From assembly GCA_016294035.1 (NCBI GenBank), contig JAEDCT010000005.1, positions 67,167 through 131,166 on the forward strand: a stretch of DNA of 64,000 bases. The letters are read 5' to 3'. Source of the stretch: Treponema sp. GTDB lineage: Bacteria; Spirochaetota; Spirochaetia; Treponematales; Treponemataceae. The notes under the pieces were generated by a model that saw nothing but the letters and a program-made list of their open reading frames with translations, searched no databases and was not told the origin of the DNA. Shown here one piece after another: positions 16,749 to 25,066 of the stretch (positions within the stretch are counted from its first letter, which is position 1; the number at the start of each line of letters is the position of its first letter). A program made the position numbers and the translations under genes.

Positions 16749-17678
16749 ATGAAATCATTTTTGCTTCTCAAACCAGGTAGAATTTTTCTCGTAATGTGGT
16801 TTCTGCTTTTTGGCTGGAACAATTTCCGTGCTTATGGGCAGGTTGCATATCCGCATATTAAAAAACTAAAATCCAATGACTATATTTTCAAGCAGTTTCA
16901 GGAAGAGGTTCAATATGCTTCCCGGAGGTGGTTTTCTCATAATGAAACTGTGATTTCGTTCTATACATATTTGGTTGAAAAAGATGATGATCTTATGTCC
17001 ATAGCTGCCAGGTGCAGTTTGAGGCAGGATTCTCTGAGTTCCCTCAATTCAATTTCCTTTATCGGTGACTTGAAGCCGGGAACAACTCTTGTAATTCCTG
17101 TTCTGGATGGAATATTTGTGCGTGAAAGACCTGTTTCAAACATAGACTATCTTTTGTCGGCACAGTTCAGAAATACTAGTGGAAAGGATTCGGATTCAGG
17201 CATTGAATGTATGGTGTCCGGGGTAAAATATACTTTCTATCCCCAGGAAAAATTTACTCCTTCACTGCGAGGCTATTTTTTGAATCCAGGCATGATTCTT
17301 CCACTTGAAAAGGCAACTCTCACATCTTCATTTGGCATGAGAACAAGTCCAATCTCAGGAAAGTGGAAATTCCACAAGGGCATTGATCTGGCAGCTCCAT
17401 TGGGGTCATCAATTCTGGCATGCAAGAGTGGAGTCGTAAGAAAAGTTGAACGAAGCAACAGTGTATATGGAAATTTTGTTGTCATTGATCACTTTGGAGG
17501 CTATGAGAGTCTTTATGCACATATGAGTGATGTTCTTGTTGTTGAGGGACAGAGAATATCGTCTGGGCAAAAAATCGGATATGTGGGCCTTACTGGAATG
17601 ACAACAGGTCCGCACCTGCATTTTGAGCTTAAGCAGAATGGAAAGCCCATTGATCCTCAGTCCAAGATACGAAACTAA
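16749..17678 (+). CDS. LysM/M23-family (LytM) peptidase, exported
   Basis: 309-aa predicted murein hydrolase or septation activator. An N-terminal signal sequence (FLVMWFLLFGWNNF) precedes a LysM-like region at about 75-125 (YLVEKDDDLMSIAARCSL... LKPGTTLVIP) and a C-terminal M23 domain with HKGIDLAAP (HxxxD zinc ligands) and GPHLHFEL (HxH). All metal ligands of active LytM enzymes appear present. The ATG at 16749 directly follows the ferredoxin terminator T-run and has no Shine-Dalgarno; an ATG at 16794 is an alternative but would cut the signal sequence. How it is transcribed is unclear: perhaps by read-through. Confidence 0.85.
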   Translation: MKSFLLLKPGRIFLVMWFLLFGWNNFRAYGQVAYPHIKKLKSNDYIFKQFQEEVQYASRRWFSHNETVISFYTYLVEKDDDLMSIAARCSLRQDSLSSLNSISFIGDLKPGTTLVIPVLDGIFVRERPVSNIDYLLSAQFRNTSGKDSDSGIECMVSGVKYTFYPQEKFTPSLRGYFLNPGMILPLEKATLTSSFGMRTSPISGKWKFHKGIDLAAPLGSSILACKSGVVRKVERSNSVYGNFVVIDHFGGYESLYAHMSDVLVVEGQRISSGQKIGYVGLTGMTTGPHLHFELKQNGKPIDPQSKIRN

Positions 17679-17711
17679 TTGGCTTGATAATTGAGTGCTG
17701 ATATTTGCACT

Positions 17712-17739
17712 TTGATTTTATTTATATGTATGGTAAAAT
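17712..17739 (+). promoter_or_regulatory. Probable deoD promoter
   Basis: TTGATT (17712-17717), 16-bp spacer, TAAAAT (17734-17739), 6 nt before the deoD ATG. The purine-rich ggaaga between box and start is too close to act as a normal Shine-Dalgarno, so a leaderless transcript is possible. Confidence 0.45.
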
Positions 17740-17745
17740 GGAAGA

Positions 17746-18447
17746 ATGAGTACACATATTAATGCCAGGGAAGGGGATATTGCAGAATGCGTTTTGCTTC
17801 CAGGTGATCCTCTCAGGGCAAAGTTTATTGCAGAAAATTTTTTGGAAAATGCTGTTTGCTATAATGAAGTTCGCGGTATGTATGGATATACCGGGACATA
17901 TAACGGAAAGAGAGTCTCAGTTCAGGGAACTGGAATGGGACAGCCTTCTCTTTCAATCTATGTAAATGAACTATTTAGGTTCTACGGGGTTCAGAAGGCA
18001 ATCCGTGTTGGAACTTGTGGTGCAGTTTCAAAGAATATTGCCCTTCGCGATGTTATTCTTGCCCAGGGTGCCTGTTCTGATTCTGCATTGAATACCATGA
18101 GGTTTGGTGGTCTTCATTATGCTCCGATTGCAGATTTTGAGCTTTTGAAGAATGCCTATGATGCATCCATGGAACTGGGAATTAAGCCTAACGTTGGTCT
18201 TTGTGTTTCAAGTGATAATTTTTATGATGACAAGGAACTCTGGAAAATGTGGGCCGATTATGGTGCCATGGGAATAGAGATGGAAGCTGCTGAATTGTAC
18301 ACTCTGGCAGCTAAATTCAATAGAAAGGCTTTGGCTGTCTTGACCGTAAGCGATCATATTCTTCTTGGTGGACAGACTACCTCGGAAGAAAGGCAGACTA
18401 CATTTACAAACATGATGAAGATTGCTCTTGAGGCAATTACACGTTAA
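17746..18447 (+). CDS. deoD: Purine nucleoside phosphorylase, DeoD type
   Basis: 233-aa hexameric-type purine nucleoside phosphorylase that cleaves (deoxy)ribonucleosides with phosphate in purine salvage. Features: LLPGDPLRAKFIA phosphate-binding start, GTGMGQPS, RVGTCGAV, the GIEMEAAELYTLAA nucleoside site and VSDHI with the catalytic Asp. Length matches E. coli DeoD (239 aa). The nucleotidyltransferase gene follows after 9 nt, so the two are co-transcribed. Confidence 0.96.
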   Translation: MSTHINAREGDIAECVLLPGDPLRAKFIAENFLENAVCYNEVRGMYGYTGTYNGKRVSVQGTGMGQPSLSIYVNELFRFYGVQKAIRVGTCGAVSKNIALRDVILAQGACSDSALNTMRFGGLHYAPIADFELLKNAYDASMELGIKPNVGLCVSSDNFYDDKELWKMWADYGAMGIEMEAAELYTLAAKFNRKALAVLTVSDHILLGGQTTSEERQTTFTNMMKIALEAITR

Positions 18448-18456
18448 GAGGCAAAT

Positions 18457-19365
18457 ATGAAACCAACATTAGTAGTTTTGGCAGCTGGAATGGGAAGCCG
18501 ATATGGCGGAGTGAAGCAGATTGATGCTGTTGGAAAGCACGGAGAATGTCTTCTTGATTTTTCAACTTTTGATGCCATGAAGTCTGGTTTTGGAAAGGTT
18601 GTTTACATAATAAGAAAGGATATTGAGCAGGATTTCCGTGAAAGGCTTTTTGACAGGGTTGCAAGAAATTTCAATGCTGAGTACGTGTTCCAGTCTAAGG
18701 ATTCTCTTCTTACACCGGAGGAAGTTCTGGTTGCAAAGGACAGAACAAAGCCCTGGGGAACACTCCATGCAGTTTTATGCTGTGAGCAGGCTGTCCATGA
18801 ACCTTTTGCCGTAATCAACAGTGACGACTATTACGGAAGAAGTGCATTTACAACATTGGGAAAGCATCTGTCATCAATTGATAATGATTCTACGGAACAT
18901 GCGATGGTTGGATATATTCTTGGAAACACCATGAGCAAGAGTGGTTCTGTTAGCCGAGGAATCTGTTCTGTTAATGGCGATTTTCTTGAGTCAATAGTTG
19001 AAAATACAAAAATCAGCTATAAGGGAGACGGCATTGTAAGTGATGTTGATGGAAAGGAAATTCCCCTTACCGGAAAGGAATGGGTTAGCATGAATTTCTT
19101 TGGTTTTGCTCCAAAGGCATTTGAAACATTCCATGAATATTGGGAAAACTTCAGGAAGACTTCACTGGACAGTCCAAAGGCAGAATCTCTTCTTCCTGTT
19201 GCTGCAAGTGAAATCGTAAGAAATAACAAGGGTGTAATAAAATTCTTTACTTCTGAAGAATGCTGGTTTGGAATGACCTATCCTGAAGACAGACAGACGG
19301 TAAAGGATGAGCTTAATTCAAAGATTGAATCAGGCTATTATCCTGAAAAACTATGGGAAAAGTAA
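18457..19365 (+). CDS. Sugar/nucleotidyltransferase family protein
   Basis: 302-aa protein with an NTP-transferase Rossmann-like fold: LVVLAAGMGSRYGGVKQ matches the GxGxR...K nucleotide-binding loop, and VINSDDYYG holds the metal-binding Asp. It would transfer a nucleotide to a phosphorylated sugar or amino alcohol. Family members with this exact opening are often annotated simply as nucleotidyltransferase and have no assigned substrate. Co-transcription with deoD is likely but gives little clue. Complete, with ordinary length. Confidence 0.8.
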   Translation: MKPTLVVLAAGMGSRYGGVKQIDAVGKHGECLLDFSTFDAMKSGFGKVVYIIRKDIEQDFRERLFDRVARNFNAEYVFQSKDSLLTPEEVLVAKDRTKPWGTLHAVLCCEQAVHEPFAVINSDDYYGRSAFTTLGKHLSSIDNDSTEHAMVGYILGNTMSKSGSVSRGICSVNGDFLESIVENTKISYKGDGIVSDVDGKEIPLTGKEWVSMNFFGFAPKAFETFHEYWENFRKTSLDSPKAESLLPVAASEIVRNNKGVIKFFTSEECWFGMTYPEDRQTVKDELNSKIESGYYPEKLWEK

Positions 19366-19489
19366 TTTAATCTTCGTTGATTCTGAAATTTGAATAAACT
19401 GTCACGAGAACTGAATAATGAGTTTTACTTCTCTGTTTGAAAAGTTAATCCCATTGTTTCTGGTTCTCTTTTTTCCCTCAAATCCTAAT

Positions 19490-19518
19490 TTGAAATTTCA
19501 CCCTTAATTTAGTATATT
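19490..19518 (+). promoter_or_regulatory. Promoter of lon (predicted leaderless)
   Basis: TTGAAA (19490-19495), 17-bp spacer, TATATT (19513-19518), then six nt to the lon ATG at 19525. There is no Shine-Dalgarno in the intervening bases. No CIRCE-type heat-shock repeat is seen in the 159-bp gap. Confidence 0.7.
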
Positions 19519-19524
19519 TTAACT

Positions 19525-21921
19525 ATGAAAAAAAATATTGTGAATGAAGAAATAATGGGACTTCCTTGTGAAACTCAGCTTCCGCTTAAGCTTAATATTC
19601 TTCCTCTTGGTGGCAGACCAATTTTTCCCGGAATCTTTACTCCCCTGATGATAAATAATCAGGAAGACATGAAAGTAATTGAAGAAGCCATGTCTGGTGA
19701 TGGTCATATCGGAATCACCATGCTTAAGGAAGACAAGGAAAATCCAACTATAATAGATATTCATCGGGTTGGAACTGTAGCTAGAATCATCAAGAAAATA
19801 AATCTTCCTGACGGAGGAATAAATGTCTTTGTTTCAACCTTGCAGAGATTCAAGGTCAGAAAGGTTCTGAAAAAGGAAAATCCCATTGTTGCAACAGTTG
19901 AGTACCTTCAGGATGAGGAGGACAACACCTTTGAGGTTAAGGCTCTTACTCGTGCTCTTGTCAGTGAGATGAAGGAAATCAGTGAGAATAATCCTATGTT
20001 CAGCGAGGAAATGCGGTTGAACATGGTTAACATTGACCAGCCTGGAAAAATTGCTGATTTTGTTGTTTCCATTCTTAATATTGACAAAAATGACCAGCAG
20101 AAGGTTTTGGAAACAGTCAATGTAAGGCAGAGACTTGAGCAGGTTCTTGTGTTCATCAAGAAGGAACAGGAAATTTTCAGGGTTCAGAAAAAAATTCAGA
20201 GTGAGCTCAACGAAAAGGTTGAAAAGAATCAGAGGGAATATTTCCTTCGTGAAGAAATGAAGTCTATCCAGGAAGAACTTGGCATTTCAAAGAATTCCAA
20301 GACCTGTGACTATGAAAAATACAAGGAAAAACTGGACTCATTCAATTTGAGTGAAGAAGCAAAGGAAACTTTGTATGATGAACTGGACAAATTCCAGCTT
20401 ATGGATGTTCATGATCCTGAATACAACATGACGCGAAATTATCTTGATACTGCAACATCTCTCCCATGGAATGATGATGCTGTTGAAAATTTCAATCTTT
20501 CCAGGGCACAGTCTGTTCTTGAAAAGGAGCACTATGGCCTTGATGATGTGAAGAAGAGAATTCTTGAGTATTTGAGTGTTCGTATTCTGAAGCATGATGA
20601 AAAGGGCAGTGTGATTATTCTTGTTGGCCCTCCAGGTGTGGGAAAAACAAGTGTTGGAAAGTCTATTGCAAATTCCATGAACAGAAAATTCTATAGGTTC
20701 AGTGTAGGTGGTGAGCACGACGAGGGAAAAATCAAGGGATTCCGAAGAACCTATGTTGGTGCAATGCCGGGACAGATTATTGAGGGGCTTAAGATAACCA
20801 AGTCAAAGTCTCCTGTGTTCATGATTGATGAAGTAGACAAAATGAATGCAAGTTCCCAGGGTGATCCAAGTGCAGCTCTTCTTGAGGTTCTGGATCCTGA
20901 GCAGAATTCATCTTTCAGGGACACATACCTTAATGTTCCTTTTGATTTGAGCAACGTGCTTTTTATCTTGACTGCAAATACTCTTGATACAATTCCTCAG
21001 CCACTTTTGGATCGTGCGGAAATTATTGAGCTTTCAGGATACATTGATCAGGAAAAAATTGAGATTGCCAGAAAGTATCTCCTGCCAAGAATACTTGAAA
21101 AAAATGGCCTCAAGAAAAATCAGGTAAAGTTTACGAAAAATGCCTATGCTCTCATAGCAACAGAATATGCACGTGAAGCCGGAGTAAGAAATTACGAAAA
21201 GTGCATGGACAAGATTGCCAGAAAAATTGTCATGGAACAGGTTGAGGCTTTTGAGAAAAAGGGCTCAAAAATTTCCCAGGCAAAAATTCAGCAGAAGACA
21301 TTCAGTGTTGATGTGCCGGAAGTAAGAAAATATCTTGGAAAGGCTGTTTTTGATGAAAGCCAGATTAAGACTGCAAGTGTTCCTGGAACAGCAATTGGAC
21401 TTGCATGGACAAGCATGGGAGGAGATACTCTTCTTCTTGAGTCTATCAGTTTTGAGACTGAACATGCTGGCCTACAGCTTACGGGGCAGATGGGTGATGT
21501 TATGAGGGAAAGTGCTCAAATTGCCATGAACTGGGTAAAGCAGTATGCAATTGCAAAGGGAATCAAGGATTGTGCATGGTTTGAGAAAAACTCCATTCAT
21601 CTTCACATTCCAGAAGGGGCAACTCCAAAGGACGGACCAAGTGCAGGCATAACAATGGCAACTACATTTTTGAGTCTGCTTATGGGAAAGAAAATCAAGC
21701 CTAATCTTGCAATGACTGGTGAACTTAGTCTTACAGGTCAGGTTTTGCCGATTGGCGGGTTGCGGGAAAAAACTGTTGCCGCCAAGAGAAACAAGATAAA
21801 AACAATTCTTATTCCAAAGGCAAACTTAAGGGATCTTGATGAAATCCCTGAGCATGTTAAGAAGGGAATCAAATTTATTCCAGTCAGTCATGTTAATGAA
21901 GTAATCGAAAATGTGTTCTGA
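19525..21921 (+). CDS. lon: ATP-dependent protease Lon
   Basis: 798-aa cytoplasmic AAA+ protease for misfolded and regulatory proteins. N-terminal substrate-binding LON domain (about 20-215), coiled coil, AAA+ module with Walker A GPPGVGKT at 368-375 and Walker B VFMIDEVDK, and C-terminal protease domain with the Ser-Lys dyad S706 (KDGPSAGI) and K749. The spacing of the dyad equals that of E. coli Lon (679/722). The start is tentative: the ATG at 19525 lacks a Shine-Dalgarno, but a promoter sits exactly 6 nt upstream; an ATG at 19555 is the alternative. Confidence 0.97.
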   Translation: MKKNIVNEEIMGLPCETQLPLKLNILPLGGRPIFPGIFTPLMINNQEDMKVIEEAMSGDGHIGITMLKEDKENPTIIDIHRVGTVARIIKKINLPDGGINVFVSTLQRFKVRKVLKKENPIVATVEYLQDEEDNTFEVKALTRALVSEMKEISENNPMFSEEMRLNMVNIDQPGKIADFVVSILNIDKNDQQKVLETVNVRQRLEQVLVFIKKEQEIFRVQKKIQSELNEKVEKNQREYFLREEMKSIQEELGISKNSKTCDYEKYKEKLDSFNLSEEAKETLYDELDKFQLMDVHDPEYNMTRNYLDTATSLPWNDDAVENFNLSRAQSVLEKEHYGLDDVKKRILEYLSVRILKHDEKGSVIILVGPPGVGKTSVGKSIANSMNRKFYRFSVGGEHDEGKIKGFRRTYVGAMPGQIIEGLKITKSKSPVFMIDEVDKMNASSQGDPSAALLEVLDPEQNSSFRDTYLNVPFDLSNVLFILTANTLDTIPQPLLDRAEIIELSGYIDQEKIEIARKYLLPRILEKNGLKKNQVKFTKNAYALIATEYAREAGVRNYEKCMDKIARKIVMEQVEAFEKKGSKISQAKIQQKTFSVDVPEVRKYLGKAVFDESQIKTASVPGTAIGLAWTSMGGDTLLLESISFETEHAGLQLTGQMGDVMRESAQIAMNWVKQYAIAKGIKDCAWFEKNSIHLHIPEGATPKDGPSAGITMATTFLSLLMGKKIKPNLAMTGELSLTGQVLPIGGLREKTVAAKRNKIKTILIPKANLRDLDEIPEHVKKGIKFIPVSHVNEVIENVF

Positions 21922-21935
21922 TTGATTTAACCAGT

Positions 21936-21977
21936 AAAAAAATGGCCGCATATTTGTGAAATGCGGCCATTTTTTTG
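21936..21977. terminator. Bidirectional terminator between lon and the RND permease
   Basis: Perfect stem tggccgcat (21943-21951) / atgcggcca (21961-21969) flanked by seven A on the left and seven T on the right, so it works for both convergent genes. Confidence 0.92.
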
Positions 21978-21983
21978 TTTCTC

Positions 21984-24974
21984 TTACTTGTCTGAATCTT
22001 CTGGTTTAATGAATTTTGGATCAGAAAGGTTGAGAATTCCAGGAATGATTGTCATTGCAAGGAAGCTTGATGTAAACATAACGATTGCAACAAGGATTCC
22101 GAGGTAACGGAGAATAATGAACTTTGAAAGACAAAGAACAAGGAATCCCAAACCTACCGCAAGGGCATTTGTAATGATTCCGTGACCGCTCTTCTTGAAT
22201 GTTTCCTTTGTTACGGCAACTATGTCAGAAGACTTGCTTCTTTCTTCCTTGTATGTTGAAAGAAAGTGAATTGTGTAATCGATTCCAACACCGACTGCAA
22301 CTGATGCAATGATACTTGTTATAAGGTCAAGGTTTATATGGCAGAATCCCATCATCATGTAGTTGAGAAGAATTGTGAATGCAAGTGGAACTGCACCAAG
22401 AATTCCTGCCCATCCTGATTTGAATGATATGGCGATGATTATGAATACTGAAAGCAATGAAATGAACAAGCTTGTGAGCTGGCTAGATACGATCATGTCA
22501 GTCATTGTGTATTCCATTTCACCGGAACCTGTTGCCTTGAGTGTGTATCCTTCAGGGAAATGTTCCTTTGCGTATGCTTCGGCAGCTTTGATTATGTAAC
22601 CTGTGTTTGTAGTGTTGTGGTTTCTGAGCTGGCAAGTGATGCGCATTGACTTTGAGCTTGTGTTTCCGTCAGCAAATTCATCAAGTGATCCGCTGAGAAG
22701 AATGATGAGTCCGTTGATTACTTTCTTGAGGTCTTCATGTTTTTTTACGCGATACTTGTCTTCATCAAATGGAATTTCGTAGAATGCCTTTCCGTTGAAG
22801 TTGCAGTCTCTCAGTAGAATTTCAACAATGTCATCAACCTTTGCATTTTTTTCGCCTGCCTCAGAGTATGCTCTGTTGAATGCTGCAAGAAGTTCGTTTG
22901 CAGTATATTCCTTCTGGAGCTTCTGTGTGTAAGCCTCATTTGGATGTGGGATTGATGTGTCAATGAATTCTTCATCCTCTGATGGAGTTGAAATATCACC
23001 GAATGCTGAAAGGTCCATGTCTCCAAAGTCAACATCTCCAAAATCCATGTCTTGAGCACTTGTTTCTGCTGGAGTTTCTTCAATTGTTTCCGGTACATAA
23101 GTTGAAGGATCGTTGAAAACCTGATTGATTCTCTTTATGAATGTTGTAAGGGATACAATTTTTCCTATTTCAGGGAAGTTTTTCTTGAGGTTAGCTTCCA
23201 TTCCATCTACGGCTTTTAGAATGTCTGGGTTTGAAATGTCTCCCTTTTCCGGGCCTTCTACCAGGAAGAATACGCTGTTTGTTCCTGCAAATGAATTGTC
23301 AACGTAGTCAATGTCCTGTCTGAATTCAGACTCCTTAGGAAAGTAGTTGATGAGTGCTGTATCAACCTTAAGCATCTTCAGTCCAACGATTGAAAGAATG
23401 ATAATCAAAAGTGATGTGAGAGTGATTCTTGTATGGGAACCGCAGAAAAACTTGAAGATTGAATAGAGTGTGTCTCCACTGGCTTCAACTTCAGACTTGT
23501 TTCCGCGAAGGCTTGAAAGACGTTCGAGCTTTTCCTTAACTTTTTTTGTGGCACGCTTGATGATCTTAAGATCACGCTTCTTTGAGATTGTTTTTGGATC
23601 CTTGAGAAGAAGGATTGCCGGAATAAATGTTACTGAAAGGAGCAGTGACAGACCAACACCAATTGCTGTGAAAATTGAGAAAGAGTGAAGCGGCTGGAGA
23701 GGGCTTGTAATTAGAGAAATAAAACCAACTACAGTTGTAATTCCTGCAAGAAGAACTGCCTTCCATACTTCCTTGAGTCCGCACAGGAGAGCTTCTTCAT
23801 GCATTTCCCTTGTGATTTCTCCGGTGAGTTTTTCTACCTCAACATAATAGTGTGTGAGCACGTGAATTCCGTATGCTGATCCAACGGCAATAAGTGCAAC
23901 TGGAATGACGCTTGAAACAAGTGTGAATGTGTATCCCATAAGTCCCATGAGTCCAACAGAAATTGATGCAGACATGAGAACTGTAATGAGAGGAAGAAGT
24001 GTTCCTTCCATAGTGTGGAAGCTTAAATACAGGGAAATGAGAACAACGATTGCAACAAGGGGAATAAGTCCAATAAGGTCGCTCATCATGTAGTTCTTTG
24101 AGTTCATTGACTGAACTGGTTCACCAACAATCTTTACGATAAGGGCTTTTCCTGAAGTTTCTTTTTCAACAATTTTAGTTACCTGCTTGAGTACAAACTG
24201 CTGGCGTGCAGAATCATTCTTGGAGCTGTTGGCGTTGTAGAATTCTTCCTCAGCCTTTTCGATTGCAGCCTCATCCTTTGTCTTTTTTGCTTCCTTGAGA
24301 GCCAGCTTTGCAGCCTTTATTCTTTCTTCTATGGCAATTTTTGTGGCCTTCAGGTTTGCCTTTGCCTCTGCGATTTTCTGCGGATCCTTTGATGCCTTTG
24401 CTTCATCAAGTGCCTTTTCGGCTTCCATTACCTGCATTTTTGTCTCGCCGTTTGGCTTGACTGAAATCTGCATCTGTGATCCCGTAAAATCATCATTAAC
24501 GATTACCCTGTTGTACATGTCTTCCCATGACTGGATTCTCAACTTGAGGTTTTTAATTGATTCTTGAGTGAGAAGTCCGTTTTCTGTGTTGAAGTCTTCT
24601 TCTGGGATGATGTTTGTAGGTGAAATTGATCCGTCAATGTTGCAAACGTAGTCAATGTTTGTTATTGATTTTACATCTTCAATATTGTCAATGAGTTCTA
24701 CCTGGTCTGAAATTTTCTTGATTACGTCAAGGTATTCAGGTGTAAGGATTGTTCCGTCCTTTGCATCAATGACTACGCCGATGGAAAGCATTGAACCGAA
24801 TGTTTCCTCAGTTGCATTCATGCGGTCGTATGATTCATCCTTCTGTGGGAAGAACTGCCTGAGGGAGTTGTCCATCTGAAGTCTTGTGATGAAGAACCCG
24901 AAGAACCCTGTCAAGGCAACACATGAAATAATGATTGCCCAGGGATGTCTGAAAAATTTCTTTAGAAAATTCAT
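21984..24974 (-). CDS. RND/MMPL-family membrane transporter with coiled-coil periplasmic insert
   Basis: 996-aa inner-membrane permease. The layout is one TM helix, a large periplasmic loop, five TM helices (about residues 310-480), a second TM helix and loop, then five more TMs near the C-terminus, as in the RND/MMPL group (HpnN/MmpL-like). The first loop contains a ~75-residue Ala/Lys/Glu coiled coil (about 185-260), and the second loop has an acidic Asp-rich stretch. The downstream position in a unit with a LolA-like protein and an outer-membrane protein suggests transport of a lipid or lipoprotein between the membranes rather than drug efflux. It starts 92 nt after the outer-membrane protein gene, with a gagg Shine-Dalgarno. 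Confidence 0.85.
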   Translation of the reverse strand: MNFLKKFFRHPWAIIISCVALTGFFGFFITRLQMDNSLRQFFPQKDESYDRMNATEETFGSMLSIGVVIDAKDGTILTPEYLDVIKKISDQVELIDNIEDVKSITNIDYVCNIDGSISPTNIIPEEDFNTENGLLTQESIKNLKLRIQSWEDMYNRVIVNDDFTGSQMQISVKPNGETKMQVMEAEKALDEAKASKDPQKIAEAKANLKATKIAIEERIKAAKLALKEAKKTKDEAAIEKAEEEFYNANSSKNDSARQQFVLKQVTKIVEKETSGKALIVKIVGEPVQSMNSKNYMMSDLIGLIPLVAIVVLISLYLSFHTMEGTLLPLITVLMSASISVGLMGLMGYTFTLVSSVIPVALIAVGSAYGIHVLTHYYVEVEKLTGEITREMHEEALLCGLKEVWKAVLLAGITTVVGFISLITSPLQPLHSFSIFTAIGVGLSLLLSVTFIPAILLLKDPKTISKKRDLKIIKRATKKVKEKLERLSSLRGNKSEVEASGDTLYSIFKFFCGSHTRITLTSLLIIILSIVGLKMLKVDTALINYFPKESEFRQDIDYVDNSFAGTNSVFFLVEGPEKGDISNPDILKAVDGMEANLKKNFPEIGKIVSLTTFIKRINQVFNDPSTYVPETIEETPAETSAQDMDFGDVDFGDMDLSAFGDISTPSEDEEFIDTSIPHPNEAYTQKLQKEYTANELLAAFNRAYSEAGEKNAKVDDIVEILLRDCNFNGKAFYEIPFDEDKYRVKKHEDLKKVINGLIILLSGSLDEFADGNTSSKSMRITCQLRNHNTTNTGYIIKAAEAYAKEHFPEGYTLKATGSGEMEYTMTDMIVSSQLTSLFISLLSVFIIIAISFKSGWAGILGAVPLAFTILLNYMMMGFCHINLDLITSIIASVAVGVGIDYTIHFLSTYKEERSKSSDIVAVTKETFKKSGHGIITNALAVGLGFLVLCLSKFIILRYLGILVAIVMFTSSFLAMTIIPGILNLSDPKFIKPEDSDK

Positions 24975-25066
24975 TTTTCTAACCTCATCATGTAGTTTTA
25001 ATTAAATCACCTTGCATTATCTAAAATGGCAGGGTGGTTGAGTTTACTGAAATTATTCTCTGCCAA

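Noticed and set aside
19366..19489. Heat-shock operator upstream of lon
   Set aside because: No CIRCE-like inverted repeat or other recognisable operator found.
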